Below are positions 25,898 to 34,832 of a stretch of 64,000 bases of DNA, in pieces. The notes under the pieces are model-generated. The model did not search any database and was not told where the DNA came from. It was given only the letters and a program-made list of their open reading frames with translations. The position numbers and the translations under genes are program-made. Within the stretch, counting starts at the first letter, position 1; every line of letters begins with the position of its first letter. The DNA comes from Microbacterium sp. GCS4 (GTDB taxonomy: Bacteria; Actinomycetota; Actinomycetes; Actinomycetales; Microbacteriaceae), in NCBI RefSeq assembly GCF_001262495.1, contig NZ_LGYE01000002.1, positions 880,355 to 944,354 of the forward strand. Direction: 5' to 3'.

Positions 25898-26261
25898 GAT
25901 GAGCACCATCACCTTCAGCAGCGCAGCAGTCCTTCCGGCACGTCCGGCGACTCGCATCCGGCTGACGGCGCGCGGTCGTCGGGTCGTGCTCGCTCTCGCG
26001 GCTCTGCCGCTCGCGGCGGGCATCGCCTTCGGTGCGCTGAGCGGCGGGAGCGCGATCGCATCGAACGAGCACGTCGCGACAGCATCCTTCGAGACCGTGA
26101 CCGTGATGCCCGGCGACACCCTCTGGTCGATCGCCGAGAGCGTCGCGCCGGGATCGGACCCGCGTGAGGTCATCGGCGACATCACTCGGCTCAACGCGCT
26201 GCAGGGCGGCGCGTTGCAGATCGGTCAGGAGATCGCGATCCCCGCGGTCTACTCGGAGTGA
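25898..26261 (+). CDS. Membrane-anchored LysM protein, probable SOS cell-division suppressor (YneA/DivS/Rv2719c type)
   Basis: 120 residues: basic N-terminus, one membrane helix (about 28-48, VVLALAALPLAAGIAFGAL), then an extracytoplasmic LysM domain (about 65-117) with VMPGDTLWSIAESVAPGSDPREVIGDITRLN and LQIGQEIAIP. Size, topology and position divergent from lexA match YneA of Bacillus, DivS of Corynebacterium and Rv2719c of Mycobacterium, which delay septation during DNA damage. Function here is inferred from context. The promoter overlaps candidate LexA sites. Confidence 0.85.
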
Positions 26262-26266
26262 GTGCT

Positions 26267-26287
26267 TCACTCGGCGTCACCGAGTGA
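26267..26287 (+). terminator. Stem-loop after the LysM gene
   Basis: Arms TCACTCGG and CCGAGTGA form an 8-bp perfect stem around loop CGTCA, starting 5 nt after the stop codon. No U-tract follows, as is common in high-GC actinobacteria. It separates the SOS gene from the his operon. Confidence 0.55.
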
Positions 26288-26308
26288 CGCGCGGTGCCCC
26301 GCTCGGCC

Positions 26309-26321
26309 TACCATGGGAAGG
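26309..26321 (+). promoter_or_regulatory. Leaderless -10 box before hisC
   Basis: TACCAT (26309-26314) lies 7 nt before GTG 26322 and overlaps the only nearby ATG (26313). This supports GTG as the true start of a leaderless hisC message. Confidence 0.45.
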
Positions 26322-27407
26322 GTGACTGCTTCGCTCGCCGACCTTCCGCTCCGTGACGATCTCCGGGGCCTCACGCCCTATGGTGCGCCTCAGGCCCCGC
26401 TTCCCATCGCGCTGAACGTCAACGAGAACACGCATCCCGTGCCCGATGCCGTCGCCAGCGACATCCTCGACGACATCGCGGTGGCGCTTCGCGACGTCAA
26501 CCGCTACCCCGATCGCGAGTTCACGACCCTCCGCGAAGGTTTCGCGGAGTACCTCGGCCACGGACTCGACGCCTCGCAGATCTGGGCCGGCAACGGTTCG
26601 AACGAGGTCCTGCAGCACATCCTGCAGGCGTTCGGTGGGCCCGGTCGCACCGCGTTCAGCTTCGCGCCCACCTACTCGATGTACCCGTTGATCGCGAAGG
26701 GCACCGGCGCGAACTGGGTCGCCGGTACGCGGCAGCCGGACTACACGATCACCCCGGATGAGGCCGCCGCGCAGGTCGCCGAGGTCGATCCCGACGTCAT
26801 CCTGCTCTGCGCGCCGAACAACCCGACGGGTACCCCACTGGGCCTCGACGTCGTCGAGGCGGTCTACGAGGTCTCGCGGGGCATCGTCGTCGTCGACGAG
26901 GCGTACCAGGAGTTCGCACCGCACGACGCGCCCTCCGCTCTCACCTTGCTCGACGGCCGTCCGCGCCTGGCGGTCTCGCGCACCATGAGCAAGGCCTTCG
27001 CGTTCGCCGGCGCGCGCGTCGGCTACCTCGCTGCCGACCCCGCGTTCATCGACGCCCTGCGCCTCGTCCGTCTGCCCTATCACCTCAGCGCGCTCACACA
27101 GGCGGCCGCGATCGCGGCACTGCGCAACTCTGACGTGATGCTCGGCATGGTCGCGGAGATCGTCGAGCAGCGTGATCGGATCTCGGCGACACTCGAGGCG
27201 CTCGGCTACACGCCGCACGAGTCATGGTCGAACTTCGTGCTGTTCGGCGGCGTCGCCGATCCGAAGCGCGTCTGGCAGGAGCTGTACGACGGGGGAGTGC
27301 TGATCCGCGACGTGGGGCTTCCCGGGCACCTCCGTGTGACGGCCGGCACCGACGCCGAGACCACGGCGTTCCTGGACGCCCTCGCATCGATAGGATCGGC
27401 ATCATGA
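26322..27407 (+). CDS. hisC: Histidinol-phosphate aminotransferase
   Basis: PLP-dependent transamination of imidazole-acetol phosphate to histidinol phosphate. 361 residues from GTG 26322. The sequence opens [25 protein letters not shown] and NRYPD bind substrate. GNGSNEVL grips the cofactor phosphate, APNNPTGTP and VVDEAYQEF hold the pyridine ring, and Lys in [17 protein letters not shown] is the Schiff-base residue. Overlaps hisB by ATGA. Confidence 0.95.
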   Translation: MTASLADLPLRDDLRGLTPYGAPQAPLPIALNVNENTHPVPDAVASDILDDIAVALRDVNRYPDREFTTLREGFAEYLGHGLDASQIWAGNGSNEVLQHILQAFGGPGRTAFSFAPTYSMYPLIAKGTGANWVAGTRQPDYTITPDEAAAQVAEVDPDVILLCAPNNPTGTPLGLDVVEAVYEVSRGIVVVDEAYQEFAPHDAPSALTLLDGRPRLAVSRTMSKAFAFAGARVGYLAADPAFIDALRLVRLPYHLSALTQAAAIAALRNSDVMLGMVAEIVEQRDRISATLEALGYTPHESWSNFVLFGGVADPKRVWQELYDGGVLIRDVGLPGHLRVTAGTDAETTAFLDALASIGSAS

Positions 27408-28021
27408 GCAGCACCGCCCAGGCCCCGCGCACCGCCAACCGTGTGCGCAGCACCTCCGAGTCGTCCGTCGAGCTCGAGCTGAACCTCGACGGCACGGGTG
27501 CGAGCCGCATCGACACCTCGGTGCCGTTCTTCGACCACATGCTCACGGCGTTCGCGAAGCACTCGCTGACCGACCTCACGGTGCGCGCCTCCGGCGACAC
27601 CCACATCGACGCCCACCACACCGTCGAGGACATCTCGATCGTGCTCGGTCAGGCGATCCGCGAGGCGCTCGGCGACAAGTCGGGCATCGCCCGCTACGGC
27701 GACGCGCTCGTGCCTCTCGACGAGGCGCTCGCGCAGGCCGTGGTCGACATCTCCGGACGGCCGTACCTCGTGCACACCGGCGAGCCCGTCGGCTTCGAGC
27801 ACCACCTGATCGGCGGTCACTTCACGGGGTCGCTCGTGCGACACACGTTCGAGGCGCTCGCGTTCAACGCCGGCCTCACGGTGCACGTCCGAGTCCTGGG
27901 CGGCCGCGACCCGCACCACATCGCGGAGGCCGAGTACAAGGCGTTCGCGCGCGCGTTCCGTCAGGCCAAGGCTCTCGACCCGCTGGTCGACGGCATCCCC
28001 TCCACCAAGGGAGCGCTGTGA
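27404..28021 (+). CDS. hisB: Imidazoleglycerol-phosphate dehydratase
   Basis: Monofunctional HisB (205 aa) converting imidazole-glycerol phosphate to imidazole-acetol phosphate; no phosphatase domain, as normal in actinobacteria. Manganese-binding motifs are [27 protein letters not shown] and [17 protein letters not shown]. The start at 27404 is preferred to a further-upstream in-frame ATG because it overlaps the hisC stop and matches the family N-terminus. Confidence 0.96.
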   Translation: MSSTAQAPRTANRVRSTSESSVELELNLDGTGASRIDTSVPFFDHMLTAFAKHSLTDLTVRASGDTHIDAHHTVEDISIVLGQAIREALGDKSGIARYGDALVPLDEALAQAVVDISGRPYLVHTGEPVGFEHHLIGGHFTGSLVRHTFEALAFNAGLTVHVRVLGGRDPHHIAEAEYKAFARAFRQAKALDPLVDGIPSTKGAL

Positions 28022-28659
28022 GCCGTACGCCCCGCGTCGCCGTCTTCGACTACGAGTCCGGCAACGTGCACTCGGCGGTGAAGGCCCTCGTCGCGGCCGG
28101 AGCGGATGCCGTGCTCACGCGCGACCGCTCCGAGGCGCTCGAGGCCGACGGCCTGCTCGTGCCCGGTGTCGGCGCCTTCCAGGCCGTGCGCGATGCCCTG
28201 CACGCCCACGGCGGGGACGAGATCATCGATCGCCGGCTCGCCGGCGGACGTCCGGTGCTCGGCATCTGCGTCGGCATGCAGGTCCTCTTCGCGCACGGCG
28301 TGGAGCGCGGCCACGACACCGAGGGACTCGGCGAATGGCCCGGGGCGGTGACCGAGCTGAACGCTCCCGTGCTCCCACACATGGGGTGGAACACCGTCGA
28401 ACCCGGCGCGGACTCCGTTCTCTTCCGCGGAATCGAGCAGGAGCGCTTCTACTTCGTGCACTCCTACGGCGCCCAGAAGTGGGAGCTCGACGTCATCCCG
28501 CCGTTCCCGCAGCCGGTCCTGACGTGGGCGACGCACGGCGACCCGTTCCTCGCCGCCGTCGAGAACGGTCCGTTGTCGGCCACGCAGTTCCACCCGGAGA
28601 AGTCCGGCGATGCCGGCATCCAACTGCTCCGGAACTGGATCGGTTCCCTCGGGGACTGA
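28018..28659 (+). CDS. hisH: Imidazole glycerol phosphate synthase, glutaminase subunit
   Basis: Supplies ammonia from glutamine to HisF. 213 residues; GTG start overlapping the hisB stop. Class I amidotransferase triad: Cys in [11 protein letters not shown], His and Glu in TQFHPEKSG. The oxyanion strand VPGVGAFQ is present. HisF is not encoded in this window. Confidence 0.95.
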   Translation: MSRTPRVAVFDYESGNVHSAVKALVAAGADAVLTRDRSEALEADGLLVPGVGAFQAVRDALHAHGGDEIIDRRLAGGRPVLGICVGMQVLFAHGVERGHDTEGLGEWPGAVTELNAPVLPHMGWNTVEPGADSVLFRGIEQERFYFVHSYGAQKWELDVIPPFPQPVLTWATHGDPFLAAVENGPLSATQFHPEKSGDAGIQLLRNWIGSLGD

Positions 28660-28695
28660 CCTGCCCGTACGGCCACCCGGCTGAGCGGGTCGCTC

Positions 28696-30525
28696 TCAGA
28701 ACCCGCGGGCGACGGCCGCAGCGGCCGACAGCCACGCCTCCTGGGTGGGCGAGGCGAGCGCGCGCAGCCGAAGGTGACCGTCGACCATCTCCCGGTCGTA
28801 GGGGATCTGTACGACTTCCCGCGCGAGCGGCTGATAGCCGGCGACGACCTCGGCGATCTCGGCGGACGAGGCCTTGGGGTCGGCCTGGCTCACCACGACG
28901 ACGGCCTGGCGCGCGAGATGGGCGGACCGCTCGTCGCGGTCCTCCAGCGCCTCCAGGAGCAGTGCCCCTGCTTCGGCGTGGTCGTCGCGGGTCGTCGTGG
29001 CGACGACGAGCTGGTCGGCACGGTCGATCATCCGCAACCACATCGGGTCGGACTCGTCGTTGCCCGAGTCGATGATGATGAGACGGTAGAACTTCGCGGC
29101 GACCGCGTGGATCGCATCCACGTCCGCGGGACTCAGCCTGTTCTCGTGCGCGAGCCGGATCGGCTTCGACCGCAGCACGTCGTACTTCTCCTGCGGCTGG
29201 TGGTGCACGAAATGCGCGAGGTCGGCGGACTGCCCTTGGGCGCCCAGCAGCCTCTGCGTCTGGGGGAGCAGTTCCAGGAGGGTGCGATCGTGCGCCCCGG
29301 TCTCGGTGCGCCACCCGAGCGTTCCCCGGGTCTGGTTGTTGTCCCAGGCGAGCACCCCGGCGCCACCGTACTGCGCGAACACCGCGGACAGCAGCACGGT
29401 CGCCGGGGTCTTCCCCGCTCCGCCCTTGCCGTTGACGACTGCGACGGTGCGAGGTCCCGGCCAGTGGCGGCTCACGGCATGCTCGTCATCGCGCTGTGCG
29501 CGTTCGCTCGCGTTCGGTCCCAGGGAGAACCCGAGACGGTTGAGGAAGCCGCGTCCTCCGCGGCGGGCGGGATCCTCGCGCGGATCCTGCTGGAGGAAGG
29601 AACGCCGCTCGACACCCTGCTCGCGCTGCTCGCGCCGGGATGCGGCGGGGTGGTCGGATGCCGACGCGGCAGGTGCCTGCGGCGCGGCGGGCGCGTGCGG
29701 CGCGGCGGGTGTCTGCGGTGCGGCGGGCGCGTGCGGTGCGGTGGGTGCCTGCGATGCGGCAGGCGGATGCTGCGCGGCCGGCGTATGTGGAGCCGCCGGC
29801 GCGTGCGGTGTGGCGGGCGCGTGCGATGCGGCGGGCGCGAACGGAGCCGAGGGAGCAGAGGTCCGCGGCGGATGCGCCCCGGGAACCTTCTCGACGAGTT
29901 CCGGCTGAGCCGGCGAGGTCGGCTGAGGTGGTGCTGCCGTCGCCGCCGGTGACGAGGGCGCGCCGGATGCCGGTGGCATGGTGGGCCGTGCCGCGGGCGC
30001 GGTGCCCTGGTCGGCGGCCTGCGGTGGGACGGGCATCGCGGTGGGCACGGGCGGCGTCGCCGGGGCGGACGGGATGCTCGCGGTGCTCGGCGACGGTGTG
30101 GTCGCCGGGTCGGGTGGGCTCGTCTGCGTCTGCGGGCTCGCCTGCGCAGGGGCGGGAGCGGGCGCGGTCACCTCGGATGGGGCGGCGGGTCGGTTCGCGG
30201 CGGCGGCGGCCGCAGCGGCACGCGTCGTGGGAGCGGGCACGGTGCGGGGCGCGGGAGTGACGGCCGGCGCGGTAGCGGACGTCGGCGGAGTCGTCGGGGC
30301 ACCCGGGGTCACCGGCGCGGCCGGAGCCGGAGGAGTCGGGGGGTGGTCAGTCGGCGCCGCGGTTGGCGTCCGAGATACCGCGTATCCCGGCATGGTGGGC
30401 CAGTCGTCGTCATCCTGGTCCTGCGGAGTGAGGGGCACGTGCTCGACGAGCTCGGGCGTCTCGGGCGGGCTCGTGTTTCCCCGCCGCAGGGGGCCTCCGC
30501 CGTAGGCTTCGCCGTCGCGCGTCAT
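28696..30525 (-). CDS. Pro/Ala-rich ParA/MinD-like ATPase (EspI-like architecture)
   Basis: 609 residues in two parts. Residues 1 to about 330 are low-complexity Pro/Ala/Thr with a run of PHAPAAP/PQAPAAP repeats around 225-300. Residues about 355-609 are a P-loop ATPase with deviant Walker [10 protein letters not shown] (signature Lys about 367), [14 protein letters not shown] and [12 protein letters not shown] (Walker B). This is the layout of mycobacterial EspI/Rv3876-type proteins and of MinD-like regulators, but no ESX genes are nearby, so the cargo or site is unknown. GGAGAAGG precedes ATG 30525. It lies antisense between hisH and hisA. Confidence 0.82.
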   Translation of the reverse strand: MTRDGEAYGGGPLRRGNTSPPETPELVEHVPLTPQDQDDDDWPTMPGYAVSRTPTAAPTDHPPTPPAPAAPVTPGAPTTPPTSATAPAVTPAPRTVPAPTTRAAAAAAAANRPAAPSEVTAPAPAPAQASPQTQTSPPDPATTPSPSTASIPSAPATPPVPTAMPVPPQAADQGTAPAARPTMPPASGAPSSPAATAAPPQPTSPAQPELVEKVPGAHPPRTSAPSAPFAPAASHAPATPHAPAAPHTPAAQHPPAASQAPTAPHAPAAPQTPAAPHAPAAPQAPAASASDHPAASRREQREQGVERRSFLQQDPREDPARRGGRGFLNRLGFSLGPNASERAQRDDEHAVSRHWPGPRTVAVVNGKGGAGKTPATVLLSAVFAQYGGAGVLAWDNNQTRGTLGWRTETGAHDRTLLELLPQTQRLLGAQGQSADLAHFVHHQPQEKYDVLRSKPIRLAHENRLSPADVDAIHAVAAKFYRLIIIDSGNDESDPMWLRMIDRADQLVVATTTRDDHAEAGALLLEALEDRDERSAHLARQAVVVVSQADPKASSAEIAEVVAGYQPLAREVVQIPYDREMVDGHLRLRALASPTQEAWLSAAAAVARGF

Positions 30526-30602
30526 GGACCTTCTCCTCGTCGACCGGATACACGTGTCTTCGAGGCTACCGCGTGGCATCCGTCCCACGGTGTCACGCTC
30601 AT

Positions 30603-30631
30603 TTGGAGCGGACGGATGCGGCGGCTAGTGT
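30603..30631 (+). promoter_or_regulatory. Promoter of hisA and the SseB-like gene
   Basis: TTGGAG (30603-30608), a 17-nt spacer and TAGTGT (30626-30631), about 50 nt before the hisA ATG. hisA needs its own promoter because an antisense gene separates it from hisH. Confidence 0.5.
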
Positions 30632-30680
30632 CGATTCTCGTGCCGACGAATCGGCGCTCCCGATCCCACCTGAGGACGTC

Positions 30681-31427
30681 ATGAACGACTTCGCGCAGTC
30701 CCCTTCCCTCACCCTGCTTCCCGCGGTCGACGTCGCAGGCGGCAAGGCTGTCCGGCTCACGCAGGGCGAGGCCGGCACCGAGACCAGCTACGGCGACCCG
30801 CTCGACGCGGCGGGGGAGTGGGTGTCGCAGGGGGCGAAGTGGATCCACCTCGTCGACCTCGACGCGGCGTTCGGGCGCGGCAGCAACGCGCCGATCCTCC
30901 GCAGGGTCATCAAGCAGTTCAAGAACGTGAACGTCGAGCTCTCCGGCGGCATCCGCGACGACGCCACTCTCGAGGCGGCTCTCGAGAGCGGGGCGACGCG
31001 CATCAACCTCGGCACCGCGGCGCTCGAGAACCCGGAGTGGGCCGCCGACGTCATCAGCCGCTTCGGCGAGGCGATCGCGGTCGGTCTCGACGTGCGCGGC
31101 ACGACGCTCGCCGCGCGCGGGTGGACCAAGGAGGGCGGCGACCTCTGGGAGGTGCTCGAGCGCCTCGAGGACGCCGGTTGCAGCCGCTACGTCGTGACCG
31201 ACGTCACGAAGGACGGCACGCTCAAGGGCCCGAACCTGGAGCTCCTGCGCGAGGTGACGTCCCGCACGCCCAAGCCTGTCGTGGCCTCCGGAGGCATCTC
31301 GAACCTCGACGACATCGCGGCGCTCCGCGACCTCGTGCCTCTCGGCGTCGAGGGTGCGATCGTCGGCAAGGCACTGTACGCCGGTGCGTTCACGCTCGCT
31401 GAGGCACTGGATGTCGCGGGAGACTGA
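30681..31427 (+). CDS. hisA: Phosphoribosyl isomerase A (HisA, probably bifunctional PriA)
   Basis: TIM-barrel isomerase of ProFAR in histidine synthesis. 248 residues from ATG 30681 (GAGGAC upstream). First catalytic aspartate in [10 protein letters not shown], second in VTDVTKDGT; phosphate loops SGGIRDD and [10 protein letters not shown]. In many actinobacteria this protein (PriA) also isomerises PRA for tryptophan, replacing TrpF. The [10 protein letters not shown] substitution pattern near residues 34-43 fits that group, but whether a trpF exists elsewhere cannot be seen here. Confidence 0.94.
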   Translation: MNDFAQSPSLTLLPAVDVAGGKAVRLTQGEAGTETSYGDPLDAAGEWVSQGAKWIHLVDLDAAFGRGSNAPILRRVIKQFKNVNVELSGGIRDDATLEAALESGATRINLGTAALENPEWAADVISRFGEAIAVGLDVRGTTLAARGWTKEGGDLWEVLERLEDAGCSRYVVTDVTKDGTLKGPNLELLREVTSRTPKPVVASGGISNLDDIAALRDLVPLGVEGAIVGKALYAGAFTLAEALDVAGD

Positions 31428-32223
31428 CGCCCCCGCGTGCGGCCCCGAGTCGCACGATCATTCGGCGCACGGCCACGGCGATTCCGCCGGCGTCCCGTGG
31501 GAGGGACGCAGCTTCGAGACGAATCCGCACGCCGCCGACGACGGCTCCGCGGACCCGGCCCTGCTCGCCGCCCTGCTGCGCTTCCGATCGGGGGAGGGCT
31601 CGCAGGCCGAGGTCGTCGATGCTTTTCGCGCAGCCAGGGTCCTGGTCCCTCTGATCGCCGAGAAGGGCGAGGAGGGGGTGGCGCCCAGCGGACTCGCGGT
31701 CGACAAGACGCAGGAGCTGTCGATCGTGACGGTGGCTGCTCCCGACGGACGTCGTGTGCAGCCCGTGTTCTCCTCCGTGCAGACGATGCAGGCATGGGAT
31801 GCCGCGGCGCGGCCGATCCCGGTCGAGGCCGTGCGTGTCGCCCTGTCGGCCTCCGCGGAGGACACCGACCTGATCGTGCTCGACCCGACCTCCGAGACCG
31901 AGTTCGTGATCCGGCGTCCGGCAGTCTGGGCGCTCGCCCAGGGGCACGCGTGGGAGCCGAGCTTCCTGTCTCCCGAGGTGGTCCGCGCGCTGCAGGAGAG
32001 CGTCGCGCACGAGCTGGCCGTGATCGATGTCGCCGTCGCTCCGGGGGATCCCGACGCCCGTCTGCGCGGTCCCGAGCTGATCGTGATCCTCGAACTCGTC
32101 GACGGACTCGAGCGCGAAGTGTTGGATGCCGTGCTCTCCCGGCTTGCGCAGCGCTGGGCCGCCGACGACCGCATCGCCGTGCTCGCGGACTCGCTGACCG
32201 TCAAGCTGCGCCGCTCCGTCTGA
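31411..32223 (+). CDS. SseB family protein
   Basis: 270 residues. Residues about 60-160 resemble the SseB N-terminal domain (LVPLIAEKG..., then [22 protein letters not shown], a hallmark of the family). The N-terminus is His/Asp-rich and variable. Function is unknown. It starts inside hisA (17-nt overlap) with GAGGC as ribosome-binding site, so it is co-transcribed with hisA, a conserved neighbour pair in Micrococcales. Confidence 0.82.
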   Translation: MSRETDAPACGPESHDHSAHGHGDSAGVPWEGRSFETNPHAADDGSADPALLAALLRFRSGEGSQAEVVDAFRAARVLVPLIAEKGEEGVAPSGLAVDKTQELSIVTVAAPDGRRVQPVFSSVQTMQAWDAAARPIPVEAVRVALSASAEDTDLIVLDPTSETEFVIRRPAVWALAQGHAWEPSFLSPEVVRALQESVAHELAVIDVAVAPGDPDARLRGPELIVILELVDGLEREVLDAVLSRLAQRWAADDRIAVLADSLTVKLRRSV

Positions 32224-32248
32224 CGCCCTGCACCGATATGCTCGCGGC

Positions 32249-32650
32249 ATGAAGCGGGTGAGCGCGGTCGGGGCGCTGGTGGGCGTCGTCGCAGTGCTCA
32301 GCGGCTCCGCGTTCCCGCCGGGCGCGTGCACGACGATCGGATGGAGCAACGCGGTCGAGATCGACCCCTCCGCCTACGGCTCCGACGTGTTCCTGCAGGT
32401 GTGCACGGATGCCGGGTGCTCGACGGGGCCGGGAGTCGAACCGACGCCGAGCACGGACCTCTCGGTGCCGGAGCGCGGGGACGCCGGGGCGTTCGGGTTC
32501 GGCTTCGACGCGCCGGACCACATCATCGTCCGCGTGTACGACGACGGCGGCATCCTGCTCTCCGAGACCGAGGAGCCGATCGACTGGACGCACTCCACCG
32601 ACCCGTGCGGGGGACCGTCGACGGCGCCGCCGGTGGTTCTGGAGCGGTAG
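32249..32650 (+). CDS. Small secreted or membrane-anchored hypothetical protein
   Basis: 133 residues with an N-terminal signal peptide (MKRVSAVGALVGVVAVLSGSA). A cysteine at about residue 27 follows PPGA; this is not a good lipobox, so secretion rather than lipidation is my guess. The mature part is acidic with further cysteines (VCTDAGC; DPCGG) that may pair. The opening TTIGWSNAVEI recalls a group of short actinobacterial exported proteins of unknown role. Confidence 0.65.
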   Translation: MKRVSAVGALVGVVAVLSGSAFPPGACTTIGWSNAVEIDPSAYGSDVFLQVCTDAGCSTGPGVEPTPSTDLSVPERGDAGAFGFGFDAPDHIIVRVYDDGGILLSETEEPIDWTHSTDPCGGPSTAPPVVLER

Positions 32651-32771
32651 AGCGTTTCGTCTCGCTGCGCTCGCTCAACGACCGGTCAAGGGGCGCTCGT
32701 TCAACGAATGGGCAGGGGCGCCTGCGAAAGACCGGGGAGGGGTGCTCGCGAGAGACCGGGGAGTCGCGGGG
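32651..32771. repeat. Extragenic repeat-like sequence
   Basis: The interval opens with CGTTTCGTCTCGCTGCGCTC followed by GCTCAACGACCGG. A second related unit, GCTCGTTCAACGA, starts about 30 nt later, and GACCGGGGAG occurs twice after that. The first stretch resembles the repetitive extragenic elements I associate with Microbacterium genomes. It lies between convergent genes, a typical location. Confidence 0.5.
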
Positions 32772-33170
32772 TCAGGTGACCGGGCCGGTCCACTTCTCGC
32801 CGGGGCCCTTGCCGATCGGGTCGGGGATCGTGGAGGTCTCGCGGAATGCGAGCTGCAGCGAGCGGAGGCCGTCGCGCAGCGACCGCGCGTGCATGTCGCT
32901 GATCTCGGGTGCACCCGCGGTGATGAGGCCGGCGAGGGCGTTGATGAGCTTGCGAGCCTCATCGAGGTCGATCTGTGCGGCCGCGTTCGGGTCGTCGGCG
33001 AGGCCGAGCTTGACCGCGGCCGCGCTCATGAGGTGCACCGCCGCGGTGGTGATGACCTCGACCGCGGGGACGTCCGCGATGTCGCGGGTGGCCGACGACG
33101 CGGCCTCCTCCTGCCGAGCCCAGCGCTCTTCGCGCTCACGTGCGGTCTCGTCGGATGCCTGGTTCGTCAC
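32772..33170 (-). CDS. DUF1844 domain protein
   Basis: 132 residues from a GTG start with AAGGCGA upstream. It has a charged helical N-terminus (REREERWARQEE), then the DUF1844 core: VITTAAVHLMSAAAVKLGL, DLDEARKLINALAGL, LRSLQLAF. Function is unknown. It sits divergent from infC. Confidence 0.85.
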   Translation of the reverse strand: MTNQASDETAREREERWARQEEAASSATRDIADVPAVEVITTAAVHLMSAAAVKLGLADDPNAAAQIDLDEARKLINALAGLITAGAPEISDMHARSLRDGLRSLQLAFRETSTIPDPIGKGPGEKWTGPVT

Positions 33171-33184
33171 TTCGCCTTGCCTTC

Positions 33185-33426
33185 TGTTAGACTGTGTCGG
33201 GCTCCGGAGCGTCATGCTCCGGCACGAAAGAGGATTCACTTCCCACCCGCGCTTGCCGTTCCAGGCTACCGGGTCTTGCACTCCACCGGATCGCGTCGTC
33301 AGACCGAACCGGCAGACAGGGTGCGAAGCCGGCATCTGACTGCCGGCGGGTGGGGGACGATTCCGAATTCGCTCGGGATGCAGACAGCATCCTGATGGCC
33401 GAATCCCATCGTCTAAGGAGTTCCGC
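33185..33426 (+). promoter_or_regulatory. infC promoter and structured 5' leader
   Basis: An extended -10, TGTTAGACT (33185-33193), is followed by about 230 nt of untranslated leader. It contains two perfect 7-bp hairpins: CCGGAGC/GCTCCGG (33204-33222, loop GTCAT) and CCGGCAG/CTGCCGG (33309-33346). It ends in AAGGAG six nt before the AUC start. infC-rpmI-rplT leaders in several phyla bind L20 or respond to IF3; whether this one does is inference. Confidence 0.6.
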
Positions 33427-34041
33427 ATCAGCGATCCCCGCACCAATGAGCGCATCCGCGTCCCCGAGGTCCGCCTCGTCGGCCCCGCGGGTGAGCAGAT
33501 CGGCGTCGTCCGCATCGAGGCGGCGCTGCGCCTTGCGCAGGAAGCCGACCTCGATCTCGTCGAAGTGGCCCCCAACTCGAAGCCGCCCGTGGTCAAGATC
33601 ATGGACTATGGCAAGTTCAAGTACGAGGCCAACCAGAAGGAGAAGGAAGCTCGCCGCAACCAGGCGAACACCGTCCTGAAGGAGGTGCGCTTCCGTCTGA
33701 AGATCGAGGCGCACGACTACACGACCAAGCTCAAGCGCGCCGAGGGCTTCCTCAAGGCCGGCGACAAGGTCAAGGCCATGATCCTGTTCCGCGGCCGTGA
33801 GCAGTCGCGTCCCGAGCAGGGCGTGCGTCTGCTCCGCAAGTTCGCGGAGGACGTCGCCGAACTCGGCACCGTCGAGTCGAACCCGACCATCGACGGCCGC
33901 AACATGGTCATGATCGTGGCCCCGCTCAAGAGCAAGTCCGAGGCCAAGCAGGAGCAGAACGCCGTCCGCGACGCGAAGAAGCGGGCCGCGCGCGATGCCA
34001 AGCACGAGTCCGACGCCCCGGCCGCAGCCGGGGCGGAGTGA
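33427..34041 (+). CDS. infC: Translation initiation factor IF-3 (AUC start)
   Basis: Binds the 30S subunit and checks start codon/anticodon fidelity. 204 residues. The protein begins [30 protein letters not shown], the normal IF3 N-domain, and no ATG, GTG or TTG is present in frame between the preceding stop (about 33339) and this point; AAGGAG lies at the correct distance from ATC 33427. A rare start codon is the basis of IF3 autoregulation in other bacteria. The linker is followed by a C-domain with [16 protein letters not shown] and [12 protein letters not shown]. The C-terminal 35 residues are Lys/Ala-rich. Confidence 0.93.
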   Translation: MSDPRTNERIRVPEVRLVGPAGEQIGVVRIEAALRLAQEADLDLVEVAPNSKPPVVKIMDYGKFKYEANQKEKEARRNQANTVLKEVRFRLKIEAHDYTTKLKRAEGFLKAGDKVKAMILFRGREQSRPEQGVRLLRKFAEDVAELGTVESNPTIDGRNMVMIVAPLKSKSEAKQEQNAVRDAKKRAARDAKHESDAPAAAGAE

Positions 34042-34114
34042 CGACCGCCCCCCTACTTCCCGCACAGCGGGTTGACACCGTCGCCTGAGAAGGCGCATTA
34101 CGAAGGAAGAGAAG

Positions 34115-34309
34115 ATGCCGAAGCAGAAGACCCACTCGGGTGCTAAGAAGCGCTTCAAGATCACCGGCAGCGGCAAGCTGAAGAAGCAGCAGGCCGGGAT
34201 GCGCCACAACCTCGAGCACAAGTCGAGCCGTCGCACCCGTCGTCTGAACCAGGACCAGGTGCTCGCGAAGGCCGACTTCAAGGTCGCCAAGAAGCTTCTC
34301 GGCCGCTGA
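34115..34309 (+). CDS. rpmI: 50S ribosomal protein L35
   Basis: 64 residues, very basic: [26 protein letters not shown] is diagnostic of bL35. GAAGGAAGAG precedes the ATG. Second gene of infC-rpmI-rplT. Confidence 0.97.
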   Translation: MPKQKTHSGAKKRFKITGSGKLKKQQAGMRHNLEHKSSRRTRRLNQDQVLAKADFKVAKKLLGR

Positions 34310-34342
34310 CGCGCCCGAACGCACGAATAGGAACACAGGAAA

Positions 34343-34729
34343 ATGGCAAGAGTCAAGCGGGCGGTAAACGCCCACAAGAAGCGCCGCGTCATCCTCGAGC
34401 GCGCATCCGGCTACCGCGGTCAGCGTTCGCGCCTCTACCGCAAGGCCAAGGAGCAGGTCATCCACTCCCTGGTCTACTCGTACCGGGACCGTCGCAAGCG
34501 CAAGGGTGACTTCCGTCGCCTCTGGATCCAGCGCATCAACGCTGCTGCACGCCAGAACGGCATCACGTACAACCGCTTCATCCAGGGCCTCGGCCTCGCG
34601 GGTGTCACGGTCGACCGTCGCATGCTCGCCGACCTCGCGGTCAACGACGCGGCGACGTTCACGACGCTCGTCGAGACGGCCAAGAAGGCTCTGCCTTCCG
34701 ACGTCAACGCGCCGAAGTCGGCCGCGTAA
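34343..34729 (+). CDS. rplT: 50S ribosomal protein L20
   Basis: 128 residues, basic, with the bL20 signature [14 protein letters not shown] and [20 protein letters not shown]. Binds 23S rRNA early in assembly and represses its own operon in several bacteria. A strong terminator follows. Confidence 0.97.
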   Translation: MARVKRAVNAHKKRRVILERASGYRGQRSRLYRKAKEQVIHSLVYSYRDRRKRKGDFRRLWIQRINAAARQNGITYNRFIQGLGLAGVTVDRRMLADLAVNDAATFTTLVETAKKALPSDVNAPKSAA

Positions 34730-34740
34730 GCAGCACGTCA

Positions 34741-34780
34741 CGACAGAGGACGCTCTCCTTCGGGAGGGCGTCCTCTGTCG
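34741..34780 (+). terminator. Strong intrinsic terminator after rplT
   Basis: An 18-bp stem (CGACAGAGGACGCTCTCC with GGAGGGCGTCCTCTGTCG, one G-U pair) is closed by a TTCG tetraloop and followed by TTCTCCTGCTGTT. It is among the clearest terminators in the window. Confidence 0.9.
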
Positions 34781-34832
34781 TTCTCCTGCTGTTATCCGCG
34801 GGAGAGGGTGCCAGGGTCCCTAGACTGGGATC

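Noticed and set aside
29640..29900. Possible CRISPR-like or minisatellite array
   Set aside because: The periodicity comes from PHAPAAP-type codon repeats inside the ParA-like gene; units are short and variable, without spacers.
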